Source: DAHUXN01 sp963811805
GTDB lineage: Bacteria > Acidobacteriota > Terriglobia > Acidiferrales > UBA7541
Assembly (NCBI GenBank): GCA_963811805.1
Contig: CAWESU010000001.1
Location: 744,001 to 808,000, forward strand
Length of the DNA stretch: 64,000 bases
Direction: 5' to 3'
The number at the start of each line of letters is the position of its first letter. Positions within the stretch are counted from its first letter, which is position 1. Positions 28,422-40,685 of the stretch are shown here, one piece after another. A model generated the notes under the pieces. The model was not told where the DNA came from and searched no databases. It saw only the letters and a list, made by a program, of their open reading frames with translations. The translations under genes and the position numbers were made by a program.

Positions 28422-29000
28422 CTAGAAAAGTTTCTCGTCAGGACTGAGTTTGCCGTATTCGCTGGAGTAATACAAGGGAACGTCGGAGTAGGTGCCTTTA
28501 TCAATGGAGTAAATTTCGCAACTGGAATAGGGATGGGAATAGACATGGATGCTGGTGGCGCGCTGATTGAATTCGGGGAGGTTCAAAACCTGGTGGACGG
28601 GCTCTTCGCGCTGGACGGTGCCGGGGTGATCGTAATCCATATCGTAGGAAACGCTCGGAGAGAGGCGACAGGTGCCGCGCGACGGGTCCTGATTTTCGAT
28701 GCGAAAATTCTGGACGCGCAATTTGCCGATGGGCACGGCCATCCAGCAATTTTGTCCGCGATGATTGTGGACGCGGCTGACCTGGCCAACTTCCCAGCAG
28801 ATGGCCATGACTTCGAAGAGGTCACACTTGAAGATGAGATTCCGGGTGTAGTGGCTTTTGGCGTAAAAAAGATAAGGCTTGAGCGTGTCGACGCGGATTT
28901 GATTTTGCTGAAGATATTTCTCAATTTTCGAAAGCGTGAAATCGTCGCGATGAACGGCGGAAAGGCCGCTCACCCATTCGTCGATTGCCATTTGCGCCAT
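28422..29000 (-). CDS. Cysteine dioxygenase type I
   Basis: A 192-residue cupin that should oxidise cysteine to cysteine sulfinate with iron and O2. Ligands are visible: HNH in SRVHNHRGQNCW and a third His in EEPVHQV. The substrate-binding YTRN segment matches the mammalian YTRN (Arg60). The Cys of GQNCW stands exactly where rat Cys93 does, and Tyr in SIHVYS matches Tyr157, so a Cys-Tyr cofactor could form. Many bacterial enzymes have Gly instead of this Cys. It diverges from rlmN. Confidence 0.88.
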   Translation of the reverse strand: MAQMAIDEWVSGLSAVHRDDFTLSKIEKYLQQNQIRVDTLKPYLFYAKSHYTRNLIFKCDLFEVMAICWEVGQVSRVHNHRGQNCWMAVPIGKLRVQNFRIENQDPSRGTCRLSPSVSYDMDYDHPGTVQREEPVHQVLNLPEFNQRATSIHVYSHPYSSCEIYSIDKGTYSDVPLYYSSEYGKLSPDEKLF

Positions 29001-29098
29001 AGAAGCCTCCTGCGAGCCGCCAGCGGTGCGGCAAAACGAAAGTATAGCGCCGGAGCGGGCGATTGGCGGTGAAAAATGTGTTTCGCTCGCGTGCTATC

Positions 29099-30220
29099 AT
29101 GAATGAAATGGAAGCGGCGGTAACGAAATTGCAAATCATGAGTGATGGCGCGCCTTTGATCGGCAAATCCCTGGACGAATTGAAGGAGCTAGCTGTGTGT
29201 CTGGGCGAGCCGAGCTATCGCGGGGCGCAGATTTACCGCGAATTGTACGCGCGGCGGCAGACGCAGATCGAAAAGATGACGGCGCTGCCGACGGAGATGC
29301 GCCGGAGGCTCGAAGAGAATTCGCGCGTGGGGCTGCCGGAGATTCTGCGGCGGCATCGGTCGGCGGACGGAACGGTGCGATACGTTCTGCGGTGGGCGGG
29401 AACGAGTGAGGCAACGGGCGGCGAGCGCGCGGTGAAAGTGGCGACGATTGAAACGGTGTTCATGCCGGAGGAGAAGCGGCAGACGATTTGCGTGTCGACG
29501 CAGGAAGGCTGCGCGGTGAATTGCCAATTTTGCCTGACCGCGACGCTGGGATTGCTGCGGAATTTGACCGCGGGAGAAATTGTCGGGCAGATTCTGGTGG
29601 TGCTCGAAGACAATCGCGAGGCGCTGAAGCCGCAAACGAACGTGGTGTTGATGGGGCAGGGCGAGCCGCTGTTGAATTACGACGAGGCGATGAAGGCGCT
29701 GGGGATTATTCTGGACGCGAAAGGTGTAGGGATTTCGCCGAAGCATGCGACGCTTTCGACGAGCGGGATTATTCCGGGAATTGAAAAGCTGGCTACGGAA
29801 AAAGTGCGGCCGAAGCTGGCGATTTCGCTGAACGCGTCGACGGACGAGCAGCGCGAGAAGATCATGCCGATCAACCGGAAATATCCGCTCGCGAAGCTGC
29901 TGGAGGCTTGCCGAAATTATCCGCTGCGGCCGTGGGAGCATTTGACGTTCGAATACGTGCTGCTGGGCGGATACAACGACAGCGTCGAAGATGCGCGGCG
30001 CGTGGCGAAGCTGGTTGCAAATCTGCGCGCAAAGGTGAATTTGATTCCGTGGAATCCGGGGGAACTGCCTTACCGGCCGCCAGACGCGGAGCGGACAGAA
30101 GCGTTCCGGAAGTGTTTGGTGGACAAGGGTGTGCGCGCGTTCGTGCGGTATTCGCGCGGGCAAGACGTGATGGCGGCGTGCGGGCAATTGGCGCTGGTGG
30201 AGAGCGCGGCAAAAGCTTGA
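29099..30220 (+). CDS. rlmN: 23S rRNA/tRNA adenine-C2 methyltransferase RlmN
   Basis: A radical SAM enzyme of about 373 residues that methylates A2503 of 23S rRNA and A37 of some tRNAs. The Fe-S motif is CAVNCQFC; methyl-carrying Cys is in VMAACGQL near the C-terminus. LMGQGEPLLNY and STSGIIPGI are standard. Start is unclear: ATG 29099 is used here; a TTG at 29063 and an ATG at 29138 are possible. No good ribosome site precedes any of them. Confidence 0.93.
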   Translation: MNEMEAAVTKLQIMSDGAPLIGKSLDELKELAVCLGEPSYRGAQIYRELYARRQTQIEKMTALPTEMRRRLEENSRVGLPEILRRHRSADGTVRYVLRWAGTSEATGGERAVKVATIETVFMPEEKRQTICVSTQEGCAVNCQFCLTATLGLLRNLTAGEIVGQILVVLEDNREALKPQTNVVLMGQGEPLLNYDEAMKALGIILDAKGVGISPKHATLSTSGIIPGIEKLATEKVRPKLAISLNASTDEQREKIMPINRKYPLAKLLEACRNYPLRPWEHLTFEYVLLGGYNDSVEDARRVAKLVANLRAKVNLIPWNPGELPYRPPDAERTEAFRKCLVDKGVRAFVRYSRGQDVMAACGQLALVESAAKA

Positions 30221-30242
30221 ATTTAGCCAACGCGGCGCACGG

Positions 30243-31226
30243 CTAGACAATTCCGATGGCGGAGATCATACGGCCGGGGCGCTGCTCGCGGCGATAACTG
30301 AAGAAAAGATCAAGCCGGCATGAGGTGCAGAGATCCGAGATGAAAATATTCTTCGGTGAAACACCCGTTTCGATGAGAAGAGCACCGTTCGCCGCTTTCA
30401 AATCCAAATAACAGCGCGGAGGAAGAGATTCGTGGCCCGGCGGCATCATGGTGAGCCAGGGAAGCGGGTTGGGGTCTTCTCCAGAGGCAAGCGCGTCGAA
30501 GGGGCCATCGAACCAGGATTCCGCGCCAGGAAATTGCGCGGCGAATTCTTTCACGACGTCGGGGCCCACTTCGTAGCAGCATTGGCTAATGCCGGGGCCG
30601 ATGGCGGCGAGCACATCCGCGGGACGGGTGGAAAATTCCATTTGCATGCGACCGAGCATTTTTGCGGCGATGCGCGCGAGCGTGCCGCGCCATCCGCCAT
30701 GAATGGCGGCGACGGCGCGATGACGCGGATCGACCAGCAAAATTGGGATGCAGTCGGCGGTTTGGATGGCGAGGAGCACGCCGGGCGCGGAGGTGGCTAG
30801 AGCGTCGCCTTTCGGAGACGCGGCGGGTGGAGCGGAGATGACGTGGGTGATGTCGGAGTGGATTTGCTGCAAGGTGATGAGCGGCATGTTTGCCTGACCG
30901 AGGGCATTCACGAAGCGGTGGCGATTCTCGTCGACGCGGTCGCGGCGGTCCCAATCGGTATAGCCGAGGTTCAGAACTTTTTCAGTGCGCGCGCGGCCCG
31001 CTTGCTGCGATTCGAGAACACTGACGCCGCCGGGGCGCGTGCTGAAGCCGTGAACGAGCCAGTCGAGTTTAGCGAGCGGAAGAAGTTCGAGAATTTGCAG
31101 GCCCGCGGCGGGGCGAAGGCGCCAGGGCGGCGCGACGGAGATTGCGGCGGCGCGTTTGCTTTGCGTGCTTCTTTTGACGCGAGATTTGGCGTGGGTTACG
31201 GGCACGGCTTTCCCATTATAATGCAC
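30243..31226 (-). CDS. pgeF: Peptidoglycan editing factor PgeF (YfiH/DUF152)
   Basis: A multicopper-oxidase-like family protein of about 320 residues, now seen as an amidase that removes wrongly inserted L-Ser from peptidoglycan precursors. Zinc ligands are visible in LQQIHSD, QTADCIPILL and IHGGWRGT; GPGISQCCYEVG and DLKAANGALL are conserved. The frame begins at GTG 31226, which overlaps a TATAAT-like sequence; GTG 31205 after GGGAAAG may be the real start. It is divergent from acpS with about 40 bases between. Confidence 0.9.
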   Translation of the reverse strand: MHYNGKAVPVTHAKSRVKRSTQSKRAAAISVAPPWRLRPAAGLQILELLPLAKLDWLVHGFSTRPGGVSVLESQQAGRARTEKVLNLGYTDWDRRDRVDENRHRFVNALGQANMPLITLQQIHSDITHVISAPPAASPKGDALATSAPGVLLAIQTADCIPILLVDPRHRAVAAIHGGWRGTLARIAAKMLGRMQMEFSTRPADVLAAIGPGISQCCYEVGPDVVKEFAAQFPGAESWFDGPFDALASGEDPNPLPWLTMMPPGHESLPPRCYLDLKAANGALLIETGVSPKNIFISDLCTSCRLDLFFSYRREQRPGRMISAIGIV

Positions 31227-31267
31227 GCGCGGATCGTCGGGCGAGGGATGCGGAGCGCGAAAACAAA

Positions 31268-31645
31268 ATGATCGTCGGGATTGGCGCGGACATTGCGGAG
31301 ATCGATCGCATTGCGGCGGCGATCGAGCGATTTGGGCAGGCGTTTCTAGAGCGCGTGTTCACGGCCGAGGAGATCCGCTACTGCGAGCGACACAAGGCGA
31401 AGTTCGAGCGCTATGCGGCGCGATTTGCGGCAAAAGAAGCGGCGATGAAGGCGCTGGGGACGGGATGGCGGCGCGGGGTGCGCTGGCGCGACATTGAAGT
31501 GCGCAACGCGGCGAGCGGCAAGCCGGGAATTTATTTTGCAGGCGAAGCCGCGAACCATGCGGCGCGGCTGGGCGCGCGACATTCTCATCTGTCGATTACG
31601 CACAGCGGGAATCTGGCGTTCGCGCAGGTGATTTTGGAAAATTAG
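31268..31645 (+). CDS. acpS: Holo-[acyl-carrier-protein] synthase
   Basis: A 125-residue AcpS that attaches 4'-phosphopantetheine to fatty-acid ACP. The N-terminal GIGADIAEIDRI (Asp8) and RFAAKEAAMKALG (Glu) motifs coordinate magnesium. It ends with a 4-base convergent overlap with mtaB. The separate Sfp-type enzyme at 46963 probably serves the peptide synthetases instead. Confidence 0.95.
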   Translation: MIVGIGADIAEIDRIAAAIERFGQAFLERVFTAEEIRYCERHKAKFERYAARFAAKEAAMKALGTGWRRGVRWRDIEVRNAASGKPGIYFAGEAANHAARLGARHSHLSITHSGNLAFAQVILEN

Positions 31646-32994
31646 GATGCGACGGCCGCGAGGGAAGCGGCGTCCGCGGGGATGGTCACGTCCAGCCAGC
31701 GATTGCGCGGCCACGAGCCGGCGACGCGCACGTTCAAATAGTTGCCGGTGATTGCGCCGGTCCAGTCGTTGCCTCGGCGATCCAGAGTGAGGGCGCGAGT
31801 TTTCCTGCCTTGCTGGGAAGCATGAAATTCCTGTGATTTTTCCTGCGCGAGTGCTCGAAGCTGGCGGGCGCGCGCGTGGATGGCGTGCGCGGGAACGGCG
31901 CCGACGAGATTTTCAGCCTCGGTGCCGGGGCGCGGGGAAAAAGAAAAAACGTGCAGATAGCTGAGCGGCAATTGTGAAATGAAATTCACGGTGGCGGCGT
32001 GATCTTCGGCGGTCTCGCCGGGGAAGCCGACGATCACGTCGGCGCCGATGGCGGCGTGCGGAATGGATTCGCGAATGAGTTCGACACGGCGAGCGTAGTG
32101 CGCAACGCGGTACCAGCGATGCATGGCGCGCAGGATGCGGTCGGAGCCGGATTGGAGGGGCAAGTGGAAATGCGGGGCGATGCGGGGCTGCGCCGCGACA
32201 AGCTCGACAAAATCCTGGGTGACATCGATGGGCTCGATAGAACTGAGGCGCAGGCTCGGGAGATGGGTTTCGTCGATGATTTTGCGGACCAGAGCGTGGA
32301 GCGAAATGCGCGGCGCGAGATCGCGGCCGTAATTTCCGAGGTCGATGCCGCTCAACACGATTTCCTGCGCGCCGGTTTGGGCGAGACGGCCCACTTCGGC
32401 GAGTACGGCAGCCGGTTCAAGGCTGCGGCTTCGGCCGCGCACGAGAGGAATCACGCAATAGGCGCAGCGATGATTGCAGCCATCCTGGATCTTGAGAGTG
32501 GGGCGGGTGCGAGCATCGGCAAGGTCATCGACAGAGACATCCGTGGAATGATGCGGCACGGCGATGAGCACGGGATGCGCGGACATCTCTTCGCGAAGGA
32601 TACGCGACGAAGGAAAAACTCCGCCGTCGAGCGCGGAGAGCGGAACGAAATGCGCAGCGTTGCCGGCTGCGAGTACGCTGATGGCGTGTTGATGGGAGTT
32701 GCCGACGACCCAGGAGACGCCAGGAAGAGCGGCGAGTTCTTCGGGAGCGCGCTGGGCGTAGCATCCGGTGGCGACAATGCGAGCATTGGGATTTTCACGG
32801 TGAATGCGGCGAATGGATTCGCGGGCTTCGGCGTCGGCGGCAGCCGTGACGGTGCAGGTGTTGAGGACGACGACGTCGGCAGAGGCGTCGGAATCGGCGG
32901 CGGAATAGCCGCGAGAGAGGAGACTGTGGCGAATCGCGGAGGCGTCGGCTTGGGTGGCGCGGCAGCCGAAATTTCGGATGAAGAAACTGGTCAT
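31642..32994 (-). CDS. mtaB: tRNA t6A37 methylthiotransferase MtaB
   Basis: A 450-residue MiaB/RimO-family radical SAM enzyme that adds a methylthio group to t6A37 of tRNA. The N-terminal UPF0004 domain has Cys in NFGCRATQ, NTCTVT and ATGCYAQR. The radical SAM cluster is CNHRCAYC, and a C-terminal TRAM-like domain follows. The CRATQAD-type opening and lack of long insertions favour MtaB over MiaB. Complete. Confidence 0.92.
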   Translation of the reverse strand: MTSFFIRNFGCRATQADASAIRHSLLSRGYSAADSDASADVVVLNTCTVTAAADAEARESIRRIHRENPNARIVATGCYAQRAPEELAALPGVSWVVGNSHQHAISVLAAGNAAHFVPLSALDGGVFPSSRILREEMSAHPVLIAVPHHSTDVSVDDLADARTRPTLKIQDGCNHRCAYCVIPLVRGRSRSLEPAAVLAEVGRLAQTGAQEIVLSGIDLGNYGRDLAPRISLHALVRKIIDETHLPSLRLSSIEPIDVTQDFVELVAAQPRIAPHFHLPLQSGSDRILRAMHRWYRVAHYARRVELIRESIPHAAIGADVIVGFPGETAEDHAATVNFISQLPLSYLHVFSFSPRPGTEAENLVGAVPAHAIHARARQLRALAQEKSQEFHASQQGRKTRALTLDRRGNDWTGAITGNYLNVRVAGSWPRNRWLDVTIPADAASLAAVAS

Positions 32995-33071
32995 AGAAGG
33001 ACGAGAGTCATTTTAGCGCGAGACGCGCTAGAAGTTGCGCCGTAAATCGGCAAGGCTGGCCGGATGAGCCC

Positions 33072-36770
<3,699 letters not shown>

Positions 36771-36910
36771 GGCGTTGTCTTGTGCAACCTTCCTATGCGA
36801 TTGGATGTACGCCAGATGCGGCTACTTCAAGGATAGCATGGCGGTCCGGCGCACGGGCGGCTGCGCATTGAGCCGCGTGGAAAGCGATGTGAAGGGCGCG
36901 GCGGCGGCGT

Positions 36911-38806
36911 TTAACGGCAGCTGGGGGCAGAGCCGCCGGCGTTGGCGCGGGCAACACTGAAGCTCAGGGCGGAGTCAATCAAGCCGCCGGAGGGGTCGAA
37001 CAGACGGACGCGAACGATGTGGTAGCACTGCTCGCGGCCTTGGCCAGCAAGGTAAATGGTCGCGGAGAGATCACCGTCGGGTGCTCCGGGACGGAGCTTG
37101 CCAGTTTGCGGGTACCAACGGTTGGTGAAGACGTCGGCGAGGACGTAGTCGCCGGGGGCGATGTCCCGGACGCTGGCGCGAAGGGTGGTGGCGGTGCGGT
37201 TGGTTTGGACCAGAGCATTTGATGCCGGCGCGACGATTTCAATGCGAGCAACGGGGACGGGAGCAGGAGCCGCGGGCGGGTTCTGGCGTTCGTAGATCTG
37301 GATGCGCTGGCCGAGGGTCGCGTCGGGCATGTTGACGCGGAGAACGTAGCGTGCGGAAAGCTGCGGGGCGATGGCGTGGGCCATCTGCCTGGCGTCTTCT
37401 CCAATGCCGCCGTCGAGGACGATGTAGTCGAAGAGGCCGTTCGCGACGGCGGCGGAATAGGCGGGCGCGCCGGTGGCGGAATCGTAACGAAAATAAAAAG
37501 GATCGGTGATCTGCCACTGCGGCAGGGGAGGAGAAAAGTAGTAGCGCAAGACGGTGTCGTCGACAAGAACGCGGGCGGACGAGGGCAAGCGGCCCTGGAA
37601 ATAGGCGACGACGGGCTCGGTGTTTGGCCAGAAAACGAATTGATCGATGTGCCAGGCGTATCCCATCCAGCCAAAGGCAACGGCGAGGCAACTGACAAGG
37701 ACTGGACCAGCGATCTTGTAGGACACTGAACCGGTGCGGCGCAGGAGCGACAGCAGACCTTGCATGGCTAGGGGAACGAGAAACAGAAAAGAGTAGTTGA
37801 CGTGCTTCCAGTAGTCGTAGTCGGCGCGGGAGACGATTTGGAAGAGCGGCATGAGGGCCGCGCCGCACCAGACGAGAGCGAGTTTCCAACGGCCGACTTC
37901 GGCGTAGGAAAACCAAGCAGCGAAGGCGAGCACAGCGAGAATCCAAAAATCCCAACGATGGGTGAAATAGATTTGCAAGGCGCCCGCGCCGGGGGCCTTC
38001 AGCGAACCGTACGCGCTGCCGTAGCGCAAAAGCGCGCGGAGGGCTTCGCGGTAATAGTCCGCATAGGCGGCGCATAGAACAACGAGAGGCAGGAAGAAAC
38101 CGAGGATGGCGCGGCGGCCCTTGAAAAGAGCCAAGATCACCAGAAACAGAAAATAAATAGCGATCAGGTATTTGCAGAGAAATGCGGCGAACATGAAAAG
38201 AGCCGCCGCGAACCACGCGGACCAGGACTGTTCTTTTTCTTTTTGCCAAGCGCAGACGAAGAGCCAGAGGCCGATGGAGAAAAAGAACAGCGAGCCGATG
38301 TCGCGAGTGGCGATGCGCGAAACGAGAATCGCGGGCCCGAGGAAAGCGAATATAAGAGCCGAAGCGAGGCCCACGGCGGGAGAAAAAAGGCGCCTGGCGA
38401 AACCGTAGACGGCGCAGACGAGGCCCGCGCCCATGGCCGCCGCGAGTTCGCGAACGCCGACCAGACCGGCAATGCGGTCGGCCACGGCGGCGAGCATCGG
38501 CCACAGATACCAGCCGAAGCTGAAATTCAGGGGGTGGTCGATCGGCGGCTGGAAATGGCGCGAGAGAAACATGCGGCCGTAGAGGACGTAGATCGATTCG
38601 TCCATGTAGGCGCTGGAATAGTGGGGATCGCGCGCGCGGAGATACCAGGCGACGGCGACGATGGCGAAGAGCGGCCATTGAAGTTCGCGCAGGGAACTCC
38701 AAATAAATGAGGGGTCGAGGTAGGACGGAAAGCGGCGCCGTGCGGGCGCGACGAATGAATGCCTGCCGCGCGGCTCCTGCGGCGAGAAAAGGCTTGAAGT
38801 AGGCAC
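36911..38806 (-). CDS. GT-C-fold membrane glycosyltransferase (GT39/ArnT-like)
   Basis: A 631-residue protein with about ten membrane segments and a periplasmic C-terminal domain. The first loop carries SSAYMDESIYVLYGR, the acidic pair of ArnT/PMT-type GT-C enzymes that use lipid-phosphate sugars. The beta-rich C-terminal tail from about residue 510 (ARIEIVAPASNALV...) looks like a carbohydrate-binding or Ig-like module. GTG 38806 lies just after the stop of the TPR gene, so it is the last gene of the polysaccharide operon. Confidence 0.75.
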   Translation of the reverse strand: MPTSSLFSPQEPRGRHSFVAPARRRFPSYLDPSFIWSSLRELQWPLFAIVAVAWYLRARDPHYSSAYMDESIYVLYGRMFLSRHFQPPIDHPLNFSFGWYLWPMLAAVADRIAGLVGVRELAAAMGAGLVCAVYGFARRLFSPAVGLASALIFAFLGPAILVSRIATRDIGSLFFFSIGLWLFVCAWQKEKEQSWSAWFAAALFMFAAFLCKYLIAIYFLFLVILALFKGRRAILGFFLPLVVLCAAYADYYREALRALLRYGSAYGSLKAPGAGALQIYFTHRWDFWILAVLAFAAWFSYAEVGRWKLALVWCGAALMPLFQIVSRADYDYWKHVNYSFLFLVPLAMQGLLSLLRRTGSVSYKIAGPVLVSCLAVAFGWMGYAWHIDQFVFWPNTEPVVAYFQGRLPSSARVLVDDTVLRYYFSPPLPQWQITDPFYFRYDSATGAPAYSAAVANGLFDYIVLDGGIGEDARQMAHAIAPQLSARYVLRVNMPDATLGQRIQIYERQNPPAAPAPVPVARIEIVAPASNALVQTNRTATTLRASVRDIAPGDYVLADVFTNRWYPQTGKLRPGAPDGDLSATIYLAGQGREQCYHIVRVRLFDPSGGLIDSALSFSVARANAGGSAPSCR

Positions 38807-38807
38807 G

Positions 38808-40685
38808 CTAGAAGTAATGCCGCCAGGATACGAAAAACAGATGGCGATGGAAGGCGTTGTAGGTGTTCAGATAGTCGTAGCCGAGGCGCAGCTCGTCGTT
38901 GGTGGTCATGGTCCAAGTGAGATGGGTAGAGAACGTGGACGCAAATTGCGGCGTTGAAAATGAAGTGTAAAACGTTTGCGCGTTCTGCACGCCGGCGAAG
39001 CCGCCGAGATCCCACTTGGCGTGCGAGCCGAAATTGCCGGAGAAGAGCAACTGGCCGTAGTTCAGCAGGTATTCAGTGGGGCTGTAATAGCCTCCGGTGA
39101 CGCGGGGCGGCTGGCCATCTCCCGGAACGAATTCCGCGTCATGATCGAAACTGACGTAGCTGAAGCCATAGCCGATGCGAATGTAGGGATGGTCGCCGCG
39201 GATGGATTTGCCCAGGTTGCCGTCAAAGCCCCAGCGGCGGTTCGAGGCGAGATTCTGGCCGGTGTAGACGCCATCGGTGTAGTCGAGCGAAACGTCGTAA
39301 TGATGCTGGGAACTGGAATAGCTGCCGCCGATGGTGGCGAGATTGGTTTCGACTTGCCCGACGAAAACTCCATCCACATCGGCGCCGAGAGTGGAAACGA
39401 GAGTTTCTTGATCGGATTGGCGATCGAATCCCATCTGGAGCTTGAACGAGGGGCGTACGGTGAAGGTGCTATCAAACGCGCCCTCGATTTGGCCGGGGAC
39501 GCCGGGATAGGTGCGGCCAGCAACTTGCAGATGCGTCGCGACGGTGTCTGACGGCTGGGAATCGAGCATCAACGCATAGTAATTCGAATCGAAGTCTCCG
39601 CCGGTGGTGCGATAGCGGAACGGCTGATAGAGCGCACTGAGACGATTTTGCGAACCAAGTGGAGTCGAGACAAGCGCGTCGGCAGAATCGTAGTCGAGGA
39701 GTTCGCCGTCGCGGCGCAAAGCGTATCCGAGTTCGACGTAAGTGCCGAGAGCGTGATCGACTTCGCGCTTGAGGTCTGTGTAATCCGGCGTATCCATACC
39801 CTGGATCTGAGCTAAATCGCTTTTTGCCTCGGCGTAATGTCCCATATCGTATTCGACCTCGGCAAGCTCAAGAGTGGCGGCGGGGTCGCTTCCGTCGAGC
39901 GCGTGGGCCTGCTGCGCGAGATTGAGAGCCTGGCGGTAATCGCCGCGCCAACCATAAATCTGAGCTTCGCCACGAAGAGCGGCAACGTCATTGGGGTCGA
40001 AGGACAAAATTTGGGAGTAAATGTCCATGGCCTGCGAGGAGTGGCCACTCCAGGAGAGCAACTGCGCTTCGCCCGAAAGAGCGCGCACGTTGTGGGGGTC
40101 TTGCGCGAGAGCTTTCTTGTAGCAATCCATGGCTGCGGGGCGCGTGGCGCGGTTCCAGGAAAGCATTTCGGCGTAGGCCATCAGCAAATCCATATCACTT
40201 GGGGACTCGCGAAGAGCTTGCTGAAAAACTTGGACGGCTTCAGGGCGAGTGGCGGCGTTCCAACTGAGCACCTGCGCGTAGTATTTCTGATACGAGAGAT
40301 TCGAAGGATCGAGCTCGGTGGCGTGCTTCAGGAGGGCGAGAGCCCGGTCACGATTGCCGGTCTGCCAGCTTTCCATCTGGCCGAGCTGAAACACGCGCGC
40401 GGCGTCGTTGGGCTGGATCTGGTCGAGATGCTGGAGCGAGCCGACGGCGTCGCGCCAGTGGCCTTCGGCGACGAGCGCGTCGATTAAGCCCCGCAGGGCG
40501 TCAACGTTATCCGGATCTGCCTTCAGGACCTGCTGAAATAGCTGGACGGCACGGTCGAGATTACCAGCCGCGGCTTGAGCTTTGGCGTCATCGAGAGTGG
40601 AGTTCTGCGGTGTGGCGCTAGCGCGGCCAAAGGGCAGCAAGCTCAGAGTGAAAATCAGCGCAGCGAGGACGGCGGAGCGCTTCAC
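38808..40685 (-). CDS. TPR plus beta-barrel outer-membrane protein (BcsC-like)
   Basis: A 625-residue exported protein. Signal peptide residues 1-25 lead to about eight TPR units (residues 30-290; DPDNVDALRGL, NRATRPAAMDCYKKAL, etc.). From about residue 310 to the end the alternating pattern and final aromatic HYF suggest an outer-membrane beta-barrel. This order is that of BcsC/PgaA-type polysaccharide exporters, though BcsC is much longer. It overlaps the synthase gene by 4 bases. It probably exports the polymer made by that synthase. Confidence 0.78.
   Translation of the reverse strand: MKRSAVLAALIFTLSLLPFGRASATPQNSTLDDAKAQAAAGNLDRAVQLFQQVLKADPDNVDALRGLIDALVAEGHWRDAVGSLQHLDQIQPNDAARVFQLGQMESWQTGNRDRALALLKHATELDPSNLSYQKYYAQVLSWNAATRPEAVQVFQQALRESPSDMDLLMAYAEMLSWNRATRPAAMDCYKKALAQDPHNVRALSGEAQLLSWSGHSSQAMDIYSQILSFDPNDVAALRGEAQIYGWRGDYRQALNLAQQAHALDGSDPAATLELAEVEYDMGHYAEAKSDLAQIQGMDTPDYTDLKREVDHALGTYVELGYALRRDGELLDYDSADALVSTPLGSQNRLSALYQPFRYRTTGGDFDSNYYALMLDSQPSDTVATHLQVAGRTYPGVPGQIEGAFDSTFTVRPSFKLQMGFDRQSDQETLVSTLGADVDGVFVGQVETNLATIGGSYSSSQHHYDVSLDYTDGVYTGQNLASNRRWGFDGNLGKSIRGDHPYIRIGYGFSYVSFDHDAEFVPGDGQPPRVTGGYYSPTEYLLNYGQLLFSGNFGSHAKWDLGGFAGVQNAQTFYTSFSTPQFASTFSTHLTWTMTTNDELRLGYDYLNTYNAFHRHLFFVSWRHYF

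Noticed and set aside
31999..33045. 348-codon plus-strand frame opposite mtaB
   Set aside because: Composition is repetitive and Gly-rich; mtaB with its three Cys clusters is clearly the real gene.
36771..36910. Possible cobalamin or SAM riboswitch upstream of metH
   Set aside because: The gap is only 140 bases and I see neither a B12-box nor SAM riboswitch core.
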